In this document: in pieces, positions 21,918 to 31,749 of the stretch
Layout: the number at the start of each line of letters is the position of its first letter
Numbering within the stretch: the first letter of the stretch is position 1
Position numbers and translations under genes: made by a program
Notes under the pieces: model-generated
The model's input: only the letters and a program-made list of their open reading frames with translations
Database searches by the model: none
What the model was told of the DNA's origin: nothing
Source of the DNA: Amoebophrya sp. A120
Lineage: Eukaryota > Sar > Dinophyceae > Syndiniales > Amoebophryaceae
DNA: 64,000 bases
Direction of reading: 5' to 3'
Assembly: GCA_905178155.1 (NCBI GenBank)
Contig: CAJINV010000008.1
Coordinates: 806,001-870,000 of the forward strand

Positions 21918-24697
21918 ATGTCCGGCCCTGTAGCTACCCGTCGATGTCGCCTCAGTGGTGCCACGACTTTCCTGCTACTCGCATCCACGGTTGCAGATGC
22001 ATCTGCCTCGTCACTGCTCGCGCGGAACGCTGTGCAAGGACACAAAGTTGGCCATCACGCAGTGCAACATCGTGAAAATAAATCTTCCTCCGCCGTAAAG
22101 CAAGCCGCGCGTCGCAGTCATGAAACGACCGATCGCAGCGTGTTTGGACAAGAAGAGTTTTTGCTTCACCGAAGAAGCAGCGCCGAGCTTGCCGGACAAA
22201 GTGAGAGTGGCGTCGAGGAAGAGAATGAAAATTGGCGCAGCCAGAACAGGATGGGCCGCGTCCGCGAGGGTTCTTCTTCCCTGCAAGAGAGTGCAAGGAA
22301 CAATGTCGATCCTGACGAAGACGCACAAAGTATGGATGAAGCTGACATGTCGCGAAAGCTTGTTAAGGGCTATCATTGCCGCACGTTCGGGTACAAGGCG
22401 CTTCTCGGGCCTTGCGCGGTCGCGGACACCTCCAATGCCACGTTGATCAGCACGGCGCTCAGCGACTCGACCGTCACGAAGGTGTCGCCGCGGACCTGCG
22501 AGGAGGCGGCCCTGCTGAACAGCGCGAGTGCGTTTTCGTTGGATCTGCGGGCCTACAACCACGACGGGATCGTGAATAAAGCGGCGAATCGGTGCTGTAC
22601 GCTGTACTTCGGCTGTATGTATCAGCGAAAAAACGCTACCTTATGAACTGCAAAAGCATCGTACTAGTATAAATTGCATCACAAATTAGCTCATGCCTAT
22701 GCCGTTCCAGCGCCTGCGGAGGCTTGCCTCCTCAGTGATGTTGGACAATGGCAATGTCGGTGCGGTTGTTTTAGCATCACAAATTAGCTCAGCATGAAGA
22801 ATGGAACTTGTCATGCTAAATTACCTAAGAAACCAGATTTGTCATGTTAGTCTGGCATTTATACGAGAACGAGTACGATACTTATGCACAGGATATACCT
22901 ACGATCCGTACAACGAGGAGTGGGTGTGGGACAGTGAGCTCAAGGACCAGCAGTACTACCGACTGCTGGGAAAGCGACTCAATCGCGACGAGGTGGATGC
23001 TATGCATTGCAAAAATGTCTGGGTCTGGAAGATTGCAACTTCTCATGGTAAATCTGAAGCATGCAAAAATCTGTGTTGCATGAGTGCCAAAAGCTGAAAA
23101 CTTTCGACCAAGTTGGAAGGGAGTTTCTCATGCAGGATAGGCATGACAGAGACCTCGCAGAGTCTGTCATGCTAAGTCCCGCATTCCAGACCTCATGGGT
23201 CATGGAAAATCTGCATGACACGTCTACACTCTTCCGGACCCAGACATTTTTGCACTTCATAGATGCGACACAGAGTACGGCGGAGCGGTGGGATTTCACG
23301 GACATCGTGAACGCTACCATGCTGCAGATGGTCGCCCGGAACGCGCTGGCGGAACACCCGAAGACCAAGTTTGATCCGCTGGGAATCAGCAGTAGCTGCA
23401 CGCGGACGACTGACAAGGGGGAAGGGCCGCAATTCTGGCGGGCGACCTTCCCAGAATCGCTTGTCCGGGCTATCACACTTTACAATCAGGACGTATTGAT
23501 GGAGATGTGTGTTTTTGTTTATTGATTTCACAACTGGTTCTCGTGGTTTCCGAAAATCGAAATGCAGCACTTGATAGCTAAGTACTAGTTTTTTTTCGTG
23601 ATGGTGCTCTTGCCGCTAAACAGGGACAGCGATGTCAAAAAATTCTGAACAGGACCCAGAGTTCCAAGTGGAGTTGAACAACGCGGATTTGCATTTTTTC
23701 GACTCAGCTGGGAAAGCTGTCGGGCAAAAGAAACGTCTAACAGAGATCTCGAACCGAGGAACTCGTATCCTGATGCAGCCGGCCCTCCGAGCGGCGGGAA
23801 TGTCCATACGCCGACCAAAATCGCGCGCAAAACTAGCGCTCTGCGGCATGCACGTTGATGTGGTACGAGATTGTTGGTTACGTCTGCAGCTTTTCTGTGT
23901 GACGGACATGAGCTCGGTGAGTATGTAGAAAGTGAAACACCTTCTGACTCTGCAACAACATAGACAAGGACTGGGTTTCTGTAGCACCTCCATAAGAAAC
24001 TACAAACATTCATAAGTGATCACTTCGGAGGGAATGATTACTTTGGATGAGTACTGTGTCTCCCACAGGTTGAGCCCCTGCTGGTGGCGCGGGATACCGT
24101 ATCGCAAGAAAAAAGTGTTACAGTTACACATTTGTTGGAGTTTCTGCATCACAAAGTTGCTCCCCATGGCAAAGATAACCTGTGATGCGCAGACTATAAA
24201 GGAAAACACGAATGAAATGAGGTTGGCAAGCGTTTCCTGCATGACAGAGGTTGTCTGTATTGCTTGTCTCCCATCAGGGTGTCTAACTGTAACACTTTTT
24301 TCTCACGATATACCGTGGACGAGTTCCAGTACCTGAACGAATTGGATCAAAATCTGCTGGGAAAACCAAATGAGATATGAATTGCAAAAATGTCTGGGTG
24401 TGGAATATTGCAACTTGTCATGGTAAATCTGAAACATGCAAAAATCTGTGTTGCATGAGTGCCAAAAGCTGTCCACTTTTGACCAAGTGGGGAGGGCGTT
24501 TCTCATGCAGGACAGGCATGGCGGAGACCTCGCAGAGCCTGTCATGCTAAGTCCCGCACTCCAGACCTCATGGGTCATGGACAATCTGCATGACAAGTCT
24601 ACACTTTTCCAGACCCAGACATTTTTGCACTTGATATGAGATCCGGACGAAGATCGCCGACATCAATTCGCGCTTTCACACTTTGCTCACGCGCTGA
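21918..24697 (+). CDS. Secreted Cys-containing protein A (tandem paralogue of the next gene)
   Basis: Hand-assembled exons: 21918-22617, 22898-23000, 23267-23508, 23624-23862, 24069-24099, 24316-24375, 24642-24697. They stay in one frame of 477 codons to a TGA. The product starts with a signal peptide-like segment (Arg-rich n-region, SGATTFLLLASTVADASA), then a Ser/Arg/Glu-rich linker, then a conserved block with paired cysteines: CRTFGYKALLGPC, CEEAALLNSASAFSLDLRAY, RCCTLYFGC. The next gene has the same order (CEEDCIARDCDAFSLYLAAY, ECCTLYTNC), and both end in a homologous LALCGMHVDVV / LVLCGIFVDVV stretch plus a helical tail. No known family is recognised. A secreted or surface role, such as host contact in a parasite, is inference. 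Three introns are clear introners (two family A, one family D), two are GT-AG, and the first is a degenerate candidate. Confidence 0.75.
22618..22897. mobile_element. Degenerate introner candidate, first intron of secreted protein A
   Basis: The left side starts TATCAGCGAAAAAACGC (22620 on), like other introner ends, and the interior holds CTTGTCATGCTAAATTAC and TTTGTCATG, the motif common to the other introners. The right end (GGATATACC) does not give a matching duplication. A joined frame (TLYFGC then TYDPYNEEW) is obtained if about 22618-22897 is removed. An 18-bp piece, GCATCACAAATTAGCTCA, occurs twice inside. Confidence 0.4.
23001..23261 (-). mobile_element. Introner, family A (reverse orientation)
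   Basis: 261 bp between GATGC duplications (22996-23000, 23262-23266). Left end TATGCATTGCAAAAATGTCT then GGGTCTGGAA; the right end is its inverted copy. Excision joins GDEVDA-type codons as GTG GAT GCG ACA. The interior is the reverse complement of the family A copy in the kinesin gene at 40788. Strand is relative to that copy. Confidence 0.92.
24100..24310. mobile_element. Introner, family D
   Basis: 211 bp between TACCG duplications (24095-24099, 24311-24315). Left end TATCGCAAGAAAAAAGTGTT then ACAGTTAC; the right end is CTAACTGTAACACTTTTTTC then TCACGATA, an inverted match. Excision joins VARDT to VDEFQYLN in frame. It contains GCATGACAG near its right side. Confidence 0.9.
24376..24636 (-). 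mobile_element. Introner, family A (reverse orientation)
   Basis: 261 bp between TGAGA duplications (24371-24375, 24637-24641). Its interior is nearly identical to the copy at 23001-23261 in the same gene, so the two are close relatives. Excision gives AAT GAG ATC CGG (N-E-I-R) in frame. Confidence 0.92.
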
Positions 24698-25828
24698 CGG
24701 CGTGCGAGGAAGTTGGAGACTCGCGGAGGTGGTGCCTCATGGTTTACCTAGGTACATTGTTTGGCCCGCTGCAAGAGGAACTGCAGTTGGTAGACAGCGA
24801 GCACGCGGCTTGGAATTCCCACTAAAAATTGTTTGTAGCGGGTATCTTGTTGATGTTGTATGATTTCGAAAAGGATAGTTCAAGGCCTCTGGTGCGGAGG
24901 CTCCTCATCATCAAAATGCACTTTTTCCTTTACAAGGAGCGAGAACATCAGGGACAGGCTGAGACGGCCTCGGCAGCGGCTGCGAAGTTTTTTTTAATTT
25001 GTAGAATATCGTCGCGCGTGCGCATTTATTTTTCCTGTAGTAGTACCCTGCGGAATGTAATCTGTGGCCTTTTCGGGCTAGGTCTAGCGCTGCTTTAGGC
25101 GACCTTCAGCCGCAAAATCTACGGTCTTTTTTCAAGGAACAATTTGTGTGTAGTATCAGAATCACGCAAGCTCAGGTACCGACCCAGTTTCGGTAGCCTC
25201 TGACGGAGATGTACAATGGTTTCTAAAACATCAAACATTGAGACAGTGACTGACCGCAAAGATACCGAAATTTATTAGGACATGCAGTTTTTATAAAATT
25301 GCCAGTTTGTAGTTGTAGTTCCAAGTCGTTTTGAACCTCTATGCCTGCGTCTTCATCTGCTGAACAACGCCCGAGACTCGAGCAAATTGAGTTGGGAACA
25401 CCGGAACAACCAGTTCTGGGGCCACTTATGTGGCTCTATATGAGCATTGCTTGACTACTTCCTTTGAGCAGAGGTACGAATCCAGGGCGTGGTGGGCGTA
25501 GTTTTTGAGTCTACGGTGATGTACAGAGCGCCGTTTATTCATGAGAAGAGGTTGTGGAGAGTGCATACCGGAACCAGTAGTTGTGATTCTTGTGGTTCTG
25601 ATGCCGAAGCCTATAAACGTGGCACATGATGAAAGTCTCTCTGGTGCGATAATTGCAGCCTCTGTGGCTTGACGAGCGAGGTCAGTACAAGGATGTTGAT
25701 TATTCGCTGTACAACTTCATATTTGTAGAAAATCAAAATCCGAAGTTTATATTATTTTTGTCGGTCCCGTCGTGCATGAAGATCTCGTGTTTATTATTTG
25801 CGTGAACCTACTGGGAGATCATTGGTGG
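24698..25828. other. Intergenic stretch between the tandem secreted-protein genes
   Basis: 1.1 kb without a supportable gene. Short frames only. It includes the 3' end of protein A and the promoter of protein B. Confidence 0.45.
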
Positions 25829-28473
25829 ATGATGGGGCCTTTTTCCGTGGTGCGGCGCCGAAGGGCGGCTGCCTTGTGCTGCAGCAGTACGGTCCTCGCA
25901 GGCTTAGCATACGGGTACTCTTCAACCAAGTTTCTTCTGGAGCAGAAGTCGTCAAAAGGCGCCCGAATATCAAATGTAAAAATGTCTGGGTCTGGAAGAT
26001 TGTCAGGTTTGTCATGCACATTTTGCATGACTCCTGATGTCTGTGATGCATGCCTTAGCATCACAGATTTTGTGAGGGCTTCCTGATGCCTATACCGCAT
26101 GACAAATGCTCTTTCCGTGTAGCAAAACTTGGACTCTCTTTGCTGCTCATGCAATACAGATTTTTTTAGAATCCAAAATCAGCATGACAAGTTGGATTCT
26201 TCCAGACCCAGACACTTTTACAGTTGATGCCGAACGTCCTCACGGGTGATGACCGGAACAAGTAAGGTATTGAGAGGAAAGATCCCCCCTCCCCATATCG
26301 AAAAGGTATGTTTCCAAAAATTTGTGTTGCGGATTTGAGGTCACAAATCACCTCTGTCTTGCGAGAAGGCAAACCCAAAGAATGCGCCGCCTTATGGAGG
26401 CGATTTGTAATGCTGTTTCACCTACATGGCAGGCCTCTCTCATGCCAAGCGCCTACAAGAAAACACCCCTACGCACGCTGAGGCTGTGCCTGTAGTGCCT
26501 CGCTGCAAGACAGGGCTGATTTGTGTACACAAATCCAGCAACAGAAGTTTCCGCTTCAATATGGGGAGGGGGGATTTTTCATTTTGATATAAGGCGGTGC
26601 GCATTCGAAACAGGAACAAGGCAACAGCGGAGAAGCAGAGCCAAAGTCCTATCCGACCGGAAGGCATTTTGTCAAAACTGCAAGAGCCGGGCGTGTACTG
26701 CAAGAGCCAGACTGCCTTCGGACGGCGCGGCATGTGTAGTACCCCCGACGAGACGAACCAGGACACGGATCTCGCCGACGCCGCGGCCACGGTCAGTCTT
26801 GCGCAGTGCGAGGAGGACTGCATCGCGCGCGACTGCGACGCGTTCTCGCTGTACCTGGCCGCCTACTATGAAGACGGGCAGGTGAAAGACTCGACCGAGG
26901 AGTGCTGTACCCTCTACACGAACTGCGAGTGGGACACCGCCACCAACCCCGCCACCGATTGGGCGTTTGGCTACCAGTTCTACATGATGCTGGGATCTCG
27001 GTTGCGCGACCCCGCCGTAGAGCTCAACGCGACTGCTTCGTCTACGCAGGATAACTACATCGCGACCTATCAGACCGAAAAACGATGTTGATGCCTCATA
27101 GGTACCTATATCAAACTCGTTGTGATGCGTCGTTGGAGGTGTTGTACACAATCTCATCTTGCAACAAGGCAAGCAGAAATTGGCTTCAGTATGTCTCATT
27201 CGGTAGGCGATTTCTCCTGCCAGTGGTCGCCGTCGTGGTGTTTAGAGACGTTTGAAATGCTTCTCCAAAACAGCTAGTTGTACCCTACGACAGACTCCTC
27301 AAGTCGAGGGCACTGCTTTTTTCGGAATGCCTGATCAAAAGACAAAATGATTCGCATCTTGAAGATATGCTGTCTCTGCGTTCTTTGACTATGTATGTCA
27401 TACATAGTCAAAGAACGCAGAGACAGCATATCTTTTATCAGATAAAAGATATGAGGGCTCCTTGTTGCACTCTGATAAGACCATGCCGCTGACGATGGCT
27501 CCGGTTACAGACGTTGCTGAGCCTGCCAATACCTGCATGCAGACCGGGGAGAATGGCGTGGAGTTTTGGACGCTGTCGATGGCGGGCGGGCCCAGGATGG
27601 TCAAGAGGCTCAAGCTCTTATCGAAGAAAAAAGCTGTGTAGATGTGACTTTGCGTTGCAGACGATGCGAGACGGTTAAGTACACTTGTCAGGCTGGATAT
27701 GCTACTTTATAGGCAAGTTTCATGATACGCGTTTTCTTCACACACTACCTGCGCATGCTGTGCTGCCAGACAGGTTTGCCATGCTGTTTTTCTTGTTCCC
27801 AAAAGAGTTACACTAACACAATTTTTTCTTGCTGGATAGCCCTTCAACCGCAAAATAGATCCGGGTGCTGGGGTAGAGGACATCCTGTCCACTTCGACGG
27901 ACTTTTACGTTATCAAGGGAACGACCCCGGCCGGTGCACCCATCGAAGAAAAAATCGAGCACGGGAGCATCTCCGAATCGGGAACGGAAATTGTCCTCAA
28001 ACCCGCGCGACAAGCAACCGGCTTCAAGCTCCAGAGTGCGGTGGATAATATCGCAGGAAAAAATCAGTGTCTCAGAAGTACTGAGTTCCACTTTGTATTG
28101 CGAAGCTTTCTGTTTGATTCAAATTTTTCGCATGCTGGACACGCAACAAAGTTAGCTTGTTTCTAAAGCATCTTCTCACTCTGTTTGCTTATGACGGATG
28201 GGTCACAGAAGACTCCGGCTGGCTACACTCGTCGGGAATTTGTGTACCTGAAAGAATATGCAAAAGTCGGGGACGAGAGCAGCTTTTCTTTTTCCTGGGA
28301 TAGATCACAAGAAGCTCGTACTGTGCGGGATTTTTGTGGACGTGGTGAACGTGGATGATGTGGCAAAGGAGGCACAGGACACAGTCCAAAAAGTTTCCAA
28401 TGCTATCGTGAACTCGCCGGTGGAGGATTTGGAGGGGACGGTGGATGAGATGATGCGGTCTTTTATCGCCTAG
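25829..28473 (+). CDS. Secreted Cys-containing protein B (tandem paralogue of protein A)
   Basis: Exons 25829-25967, 26235-26267, 26595-27086, 27511-27635 and 27840 onward are in phase; the last exon ends at the TAG 28471-28473, but its 5' boundary (somewhere in about 28209-28283) is not resolved. The N-terminus has a signal-like hydrophobic segment after an RRRR cluster (AAALCCSSTVLAGLAYGY). The cysteine block CEEDCIARDCDAFSLYLAAY ... ECCTLYTNC, the segment CMQTGENGVEFWTLSMAGG (matching CTRTTDKGEGPQFWRATFPE in protein A) and KLVLCGIFVDVV align collinearly with protein A. The first two introns are introners (families A and B) at positions where protein A has none, while protein A's introners are missing here. 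The fourth exon is reached over a 424-nt GT-AG intron carrying two large palindromes. Function is unknown; secretion is inferred. Confidence 0.68.
25968..26229 (+). mobile_element. Introner, family A, diverged subfamily
   Basis: 262 bp between CCGAA duplications (25963-25967, 26230-26234). Ends TATCAAATGTAAAAATGTCT then GGGTCTGGAA and the inverted copy. The interior differs from the main family A (it contains CATGCCTTAGCATCACAGAT) and is the reverse complement of the copy at 49648. Excision gives GGC GCC CGA ACG in frame. Confidence 0.92.
26268..26589 (+). mobile_element. Introner, family B
   Basis: 322 bp between TAAGG duplications (26263-26267, 26590-26594). Ends TATTGAGAGGAAAGATCCCC then CCTCCCC and the inverse. 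Excision gives AGT AAG GCG GTG in frame. It is the only introner in the window whose boundaries can be read as GT...AG (26267 to 26593). Confidence 0.93.
27362..27453. repeat. Two overlapping perfect palindromes within an intron
   Basis: 27362-27434 is a perfect 73-bp palindrome (36-base arms starting AAGATATGCTGTCTCTGCGT, centre T at 27398). 27427-27453 is a second perfect palindrome (CATATCTTTTATC, A, GATAAAAGATATG) that shares the last 8 bases of the first. Together they form a very stable double hairpin inside the 27087-27510 intron of secreted protein B. Confidence 0.95.
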
Positions 28474-30015
28474 AAGCAGATGATTGTGCATATCATCATG
28501 TCGTTCCCGGTGCATATAATATTACCGAATGGTACGGATGATGACCCGATTGGTATCTTTTCGAAGAGCTTGCTTTCACTATGCTCCTCATGTTGGCATG
28601 CAAGCCGGGGCGGCTGACTACATGTGTTATTCTATGCATCACGAATATAATGATATGCTCCTTCTTTTCCGCGCGATACCTGTGCAAGACAAGACCGCGG
28701 ACCTGCTTGGCCGATAGAGAGTTGTTGGGGGCGCTCGTTGTATTTTTCGTTCTCCGTGCGAAAGATTCAAACCGAAAAACGAGCAGCCAGGGTTTACTTC
28801 GTCACAACCTGCACAACATGCTTCTATGAGATGGACAATAAGATTATCGTAAGAACTAGATCTTCTAGGACCGAGCTCATGAGGGCAGGTCGCAAGCCCC
28901 CGGCCTCAATTGGCTTGGGATTTAGCAATTTTTGGTGTACGTCCACCTCCATTTTTCGCAAGATTTCAAGAATCAGGCGATACCAGAGGGAAGGCCATTC
29001 CTCATCGTGCCATAAATACAAGTATTTTACAGAATTTTGGCTCCTCAAAGGATATTTTTTTTCAAGTTTGTTTCACCGTAATGCTAATGCAGGGGGTTGA
29101 AGCAGGGGGAGCAGGAACAGGATGACGGAGAAGGGAAAGATCTGCGCTTCATAGCTGGGATCATATCAAGAGAAATGAGCAGAGTTGGAAAATGAACGAT
29201 GTATCAGGAAATTATTGTCTGCGTTGTCGAATCCGAGCCGCTTGGCGCTTTTTACAGCGGTCATCTGTTCTGTCAGTCAAGATGAATTGAAATGCAACAA
29301 TATCGTTCGATTCGGATTGCTTGCGCAGGCCATGTGGAAGAGAACAACTTCAATTGCAATCCTTATCCCTCAATCATATCTTGTGGTGGGTGTGCAGGCC
29401 ACCTCCTGATTTCAATGCGTGCGGTATCGATATGTTGCGCAGCGCAGTGGATCTCGATATTGCATGGAACAAAATTATGCACGACGGCAGTCACGTGATC
29501 AGAGTTTGCTGGTATAATGGAAGGGACCAATACTATCTGTGAGTTGTTGCAATTCAAAATATCATGGGTTCCTTGGACACGGTCATAGAACAGATTTAGA
29601 TCATTGATGGGTGTGTGGAAACAGAGGGATCTAGAAGTAGATCCAAGGATTTGCATTAGGATCACCATAGTAGTTCCACCGAGGTCGGACGAAGTGCAGA
29701 AACTTCTGCACTATGATGAAAGAGGTACGCGAGGCGGTGTGTAGTCCTGGTTCTGTTTTACTTGCAAATCTTGCGGCTTGCTGCCCAGTCGATGGTACTT
29801 TGTGACACTTGTAGCTGCTATATCCATCTTGTGGCCGCCGTTGGTTATAAAATTTTTAGTCAAACCCGAGGAGTTACTGCGATGTTTTGCGATCCTGCAA
29901 CTGTAAGTCGGGAAACGTACCAAGTGAAAACCGTTTGCGTTTCTATCTCATTATCAACCTGTGCGCTTCTGTGTGCAATAAGTACGTTTAGCGCAACATC
30001 CGCATCAGCCTCATC
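28474..30015. other. Intergenic stretch, 1.5 kb
   Basis: Only frames below 110 codons on either strand and no motif. No repeat or RNA gene recognised. Confidence 0.45.
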
Positions 30016-31020
30016 ATGCCGATTCTAGTCAATCCGGAGTTCCAGGGGGACCTCGAAGCGCAGCACGTGGTGAACATCCTTGTGGGGCCAGCAGGCGGCG
30101 TCAGGAAGACCTTGCGCGGCTTTTACTGCCCTCCGGCTAAGAACTACACCGGTGGTGAAGAAGATGAGACTAGCATGGGCAGGAGCACGAAAGACGGTCT
30201 GGTGCTCGTCTTTCCGAATTATGCTGGACTGAAAACCTGGGACAGGGAGGTGGGCGCGTGGGTGAGTCGGCTCGGGTACCACGCACTGGTTTGCGACTAC
30301 TACACGGCAGAGGAGTTTCCGTACGCCGACCGGGAGGCCATCGAGTTTCCGCCAGGGTCTCCCGAGCGAAAGCGGCACTTTGAGAGGGGTATGCGCGTGA
30401 TGAATGACTGCCTATTGACCAAGGCGGCGTCCTTTCTGCGGCCCATGGTGAACACGTGGTTGCGGGAGGGCATCGCCCGAGTTTTGAGTAGTCGTGAATC
30501 ATCATCGCGGGCGGGGAGCGAAACAAGTGTGGTCGTAAGTACCTTAGGCTACTGCTTGGGTGGCGTCGCGGGTCTGGAGCTGTGGCGGTCCGGTGCACAA
30601 GAGCTCGACGCCGTGGTGTCGGTGCACGGCGTTTTGCAAACAAAGCCGCTCGACCCACAGGCCACGGCCGAGGTGCTCGTCACGCAACCCCCGGGTCATC
30701 CAGAGGCTCCGAAACCGGGCGTCAAGATTTTGCTGGAGCACGGCGAGAGCGATCATCTGGTGCCAGAGGCAATGGTGCGAAACTTTTTGGGCAAGGAATG
30801 CAAGGCGCACCAGGCAGCCGTAACCCTCCACGCGCACCCGGATACGCCACACGGGTTTGCGCTTCCTCTCGGCGTCGGCAACGCTGCTTTCCCAGATGCT
30901 GACCGCCAGAGCTGTCGCTCGATTCTCGAGTTTTGGCGCACCGAGGTGTTTCGCGAGGTGGAGACCGGAGGTGCGATGGCGTTACGGGTCGCAAAAACGC
31001 CCGCGGGTGTTCCAATATGA
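30016..31020 (+). CDS. Dienelactone hydrolase-family alpha/beta hydrolase
   Basis: Single exon, 334 residues. The catalytic triad of the dienelactone hydrolase family is visible: nucleophile Cys180 in GYCLGGVAG (G-x-C-x-G-G elbow), Asp246 in HGESDHLVP and His279 in DTPHGFALP. The N-terminal part has the expected core strands (LVLVFPNYAGLKTWDREVGA, with LGYHALVCDYY following). The family hydrolyses cyclic lactones or esters with a Cys nucleophile; eukaryotic members act on diverse small esters, so the substrate is open. It is somewhat longer than bacterial DLH enzymes (about 235 residues) because of an inserted helical stretch between residues 110 and 170. No signal peptide is apparent. The ATG at 30016 is the first in frame and sits just before the conserved core. 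The gene stands alone between gaps of 1.5 and 0.7 kb. Confidence 0.9.
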   Translation: MPILVNPEFQGDLEAQHVVNILVGPAGGVRKTLRGFYCPPAKNYTGGEEDETSMGRSTKDGLVLVFPNYAGLKTWDREVGAWVSRLGYHALVCDYYTAEEFPYADREAIEFPPGSPERKRHFERGMRVMNDCLLTKAASFLRPMVNTWLREGIARVLSSRESSSRAGSETSVVVSTLGYCLGGVAGLELWRSGAQELDAVVSVHGVLQTKPLDPQATAEVLVTQPPGHPEAPKPGVKILLEHGESDHLVPEAMVRNFLGKECKAHQAAVTLHAHPDTPHGFALPLGVGNAAFPDADRQSCRSILEFWRTEVFREVETGGAMALRVAKTPAGVPI

Positions 31021-31749
31021 TGAATCAATTCAGGCTGGTAGTTCGCTTGTCGTATGGAAATGAGGAGCAACATGATATGTATGACGGCCCCAGATGATTT
31101 TAAATATTTGGGCACTCTGGAAGCGCTATGGCATGGATGAAGGGATCAGCTATATTGTTTTACAATATCTTCCTCGAGTTCTACTTCGCCTCGGAATCAG
31201 CAAAAAAAAGTAAAGCAAAGGTCGCGAGATCAGAATTGCGTCCCGCTTCCGAGGAATTTGCTATAGCCAAACACGCAAAAAGTTTTGCCTTTGGCGAGTC
31301 AATGGCTCTGCTGAAATTACCAGCGCAAGTAAGCCCTCTGATGCACAGCGCTAGCACTTGCGATGCCGCAGGAGCATCCGCGGGCATGGGTAGAGCGGAA
31401 AATGTGACGAGTTCCTGATGATATAATAAAGCCACATTTCATCCTCGAATGATTTGTCCTGTATGCAATAGTTCTGAACGTACTTTTCGAGCGCCAAGCA
31501 GGAATTAAAATTCTGCAGTTTTCGTTAAGTCAGAAAAAGGCGATCCTGGTGAAAGTAGATGTTGCAGTGAACTGAAAATCTTGTGCAAATCAGAATGTAC
31601 AGGCATTCAGCTCTTGGCGAAGCTTTTGTGAAATTTTTGTAAAACGGAAACCGAATCGGAACAAATCAAATCTGCTCGTCGGAGTACATACAGAATTCGA
31701 AATAATTGACCACTATTTTATATATCGGCACTACCGTGAAATCCAAATC
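31021..31749. other. Intergenic stretch
   Basis: 730 bp. A 96-codon frame (31128-31418) has no recognisable feature and I do not call it. Nothing else was seen. Confidence 0.45.
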
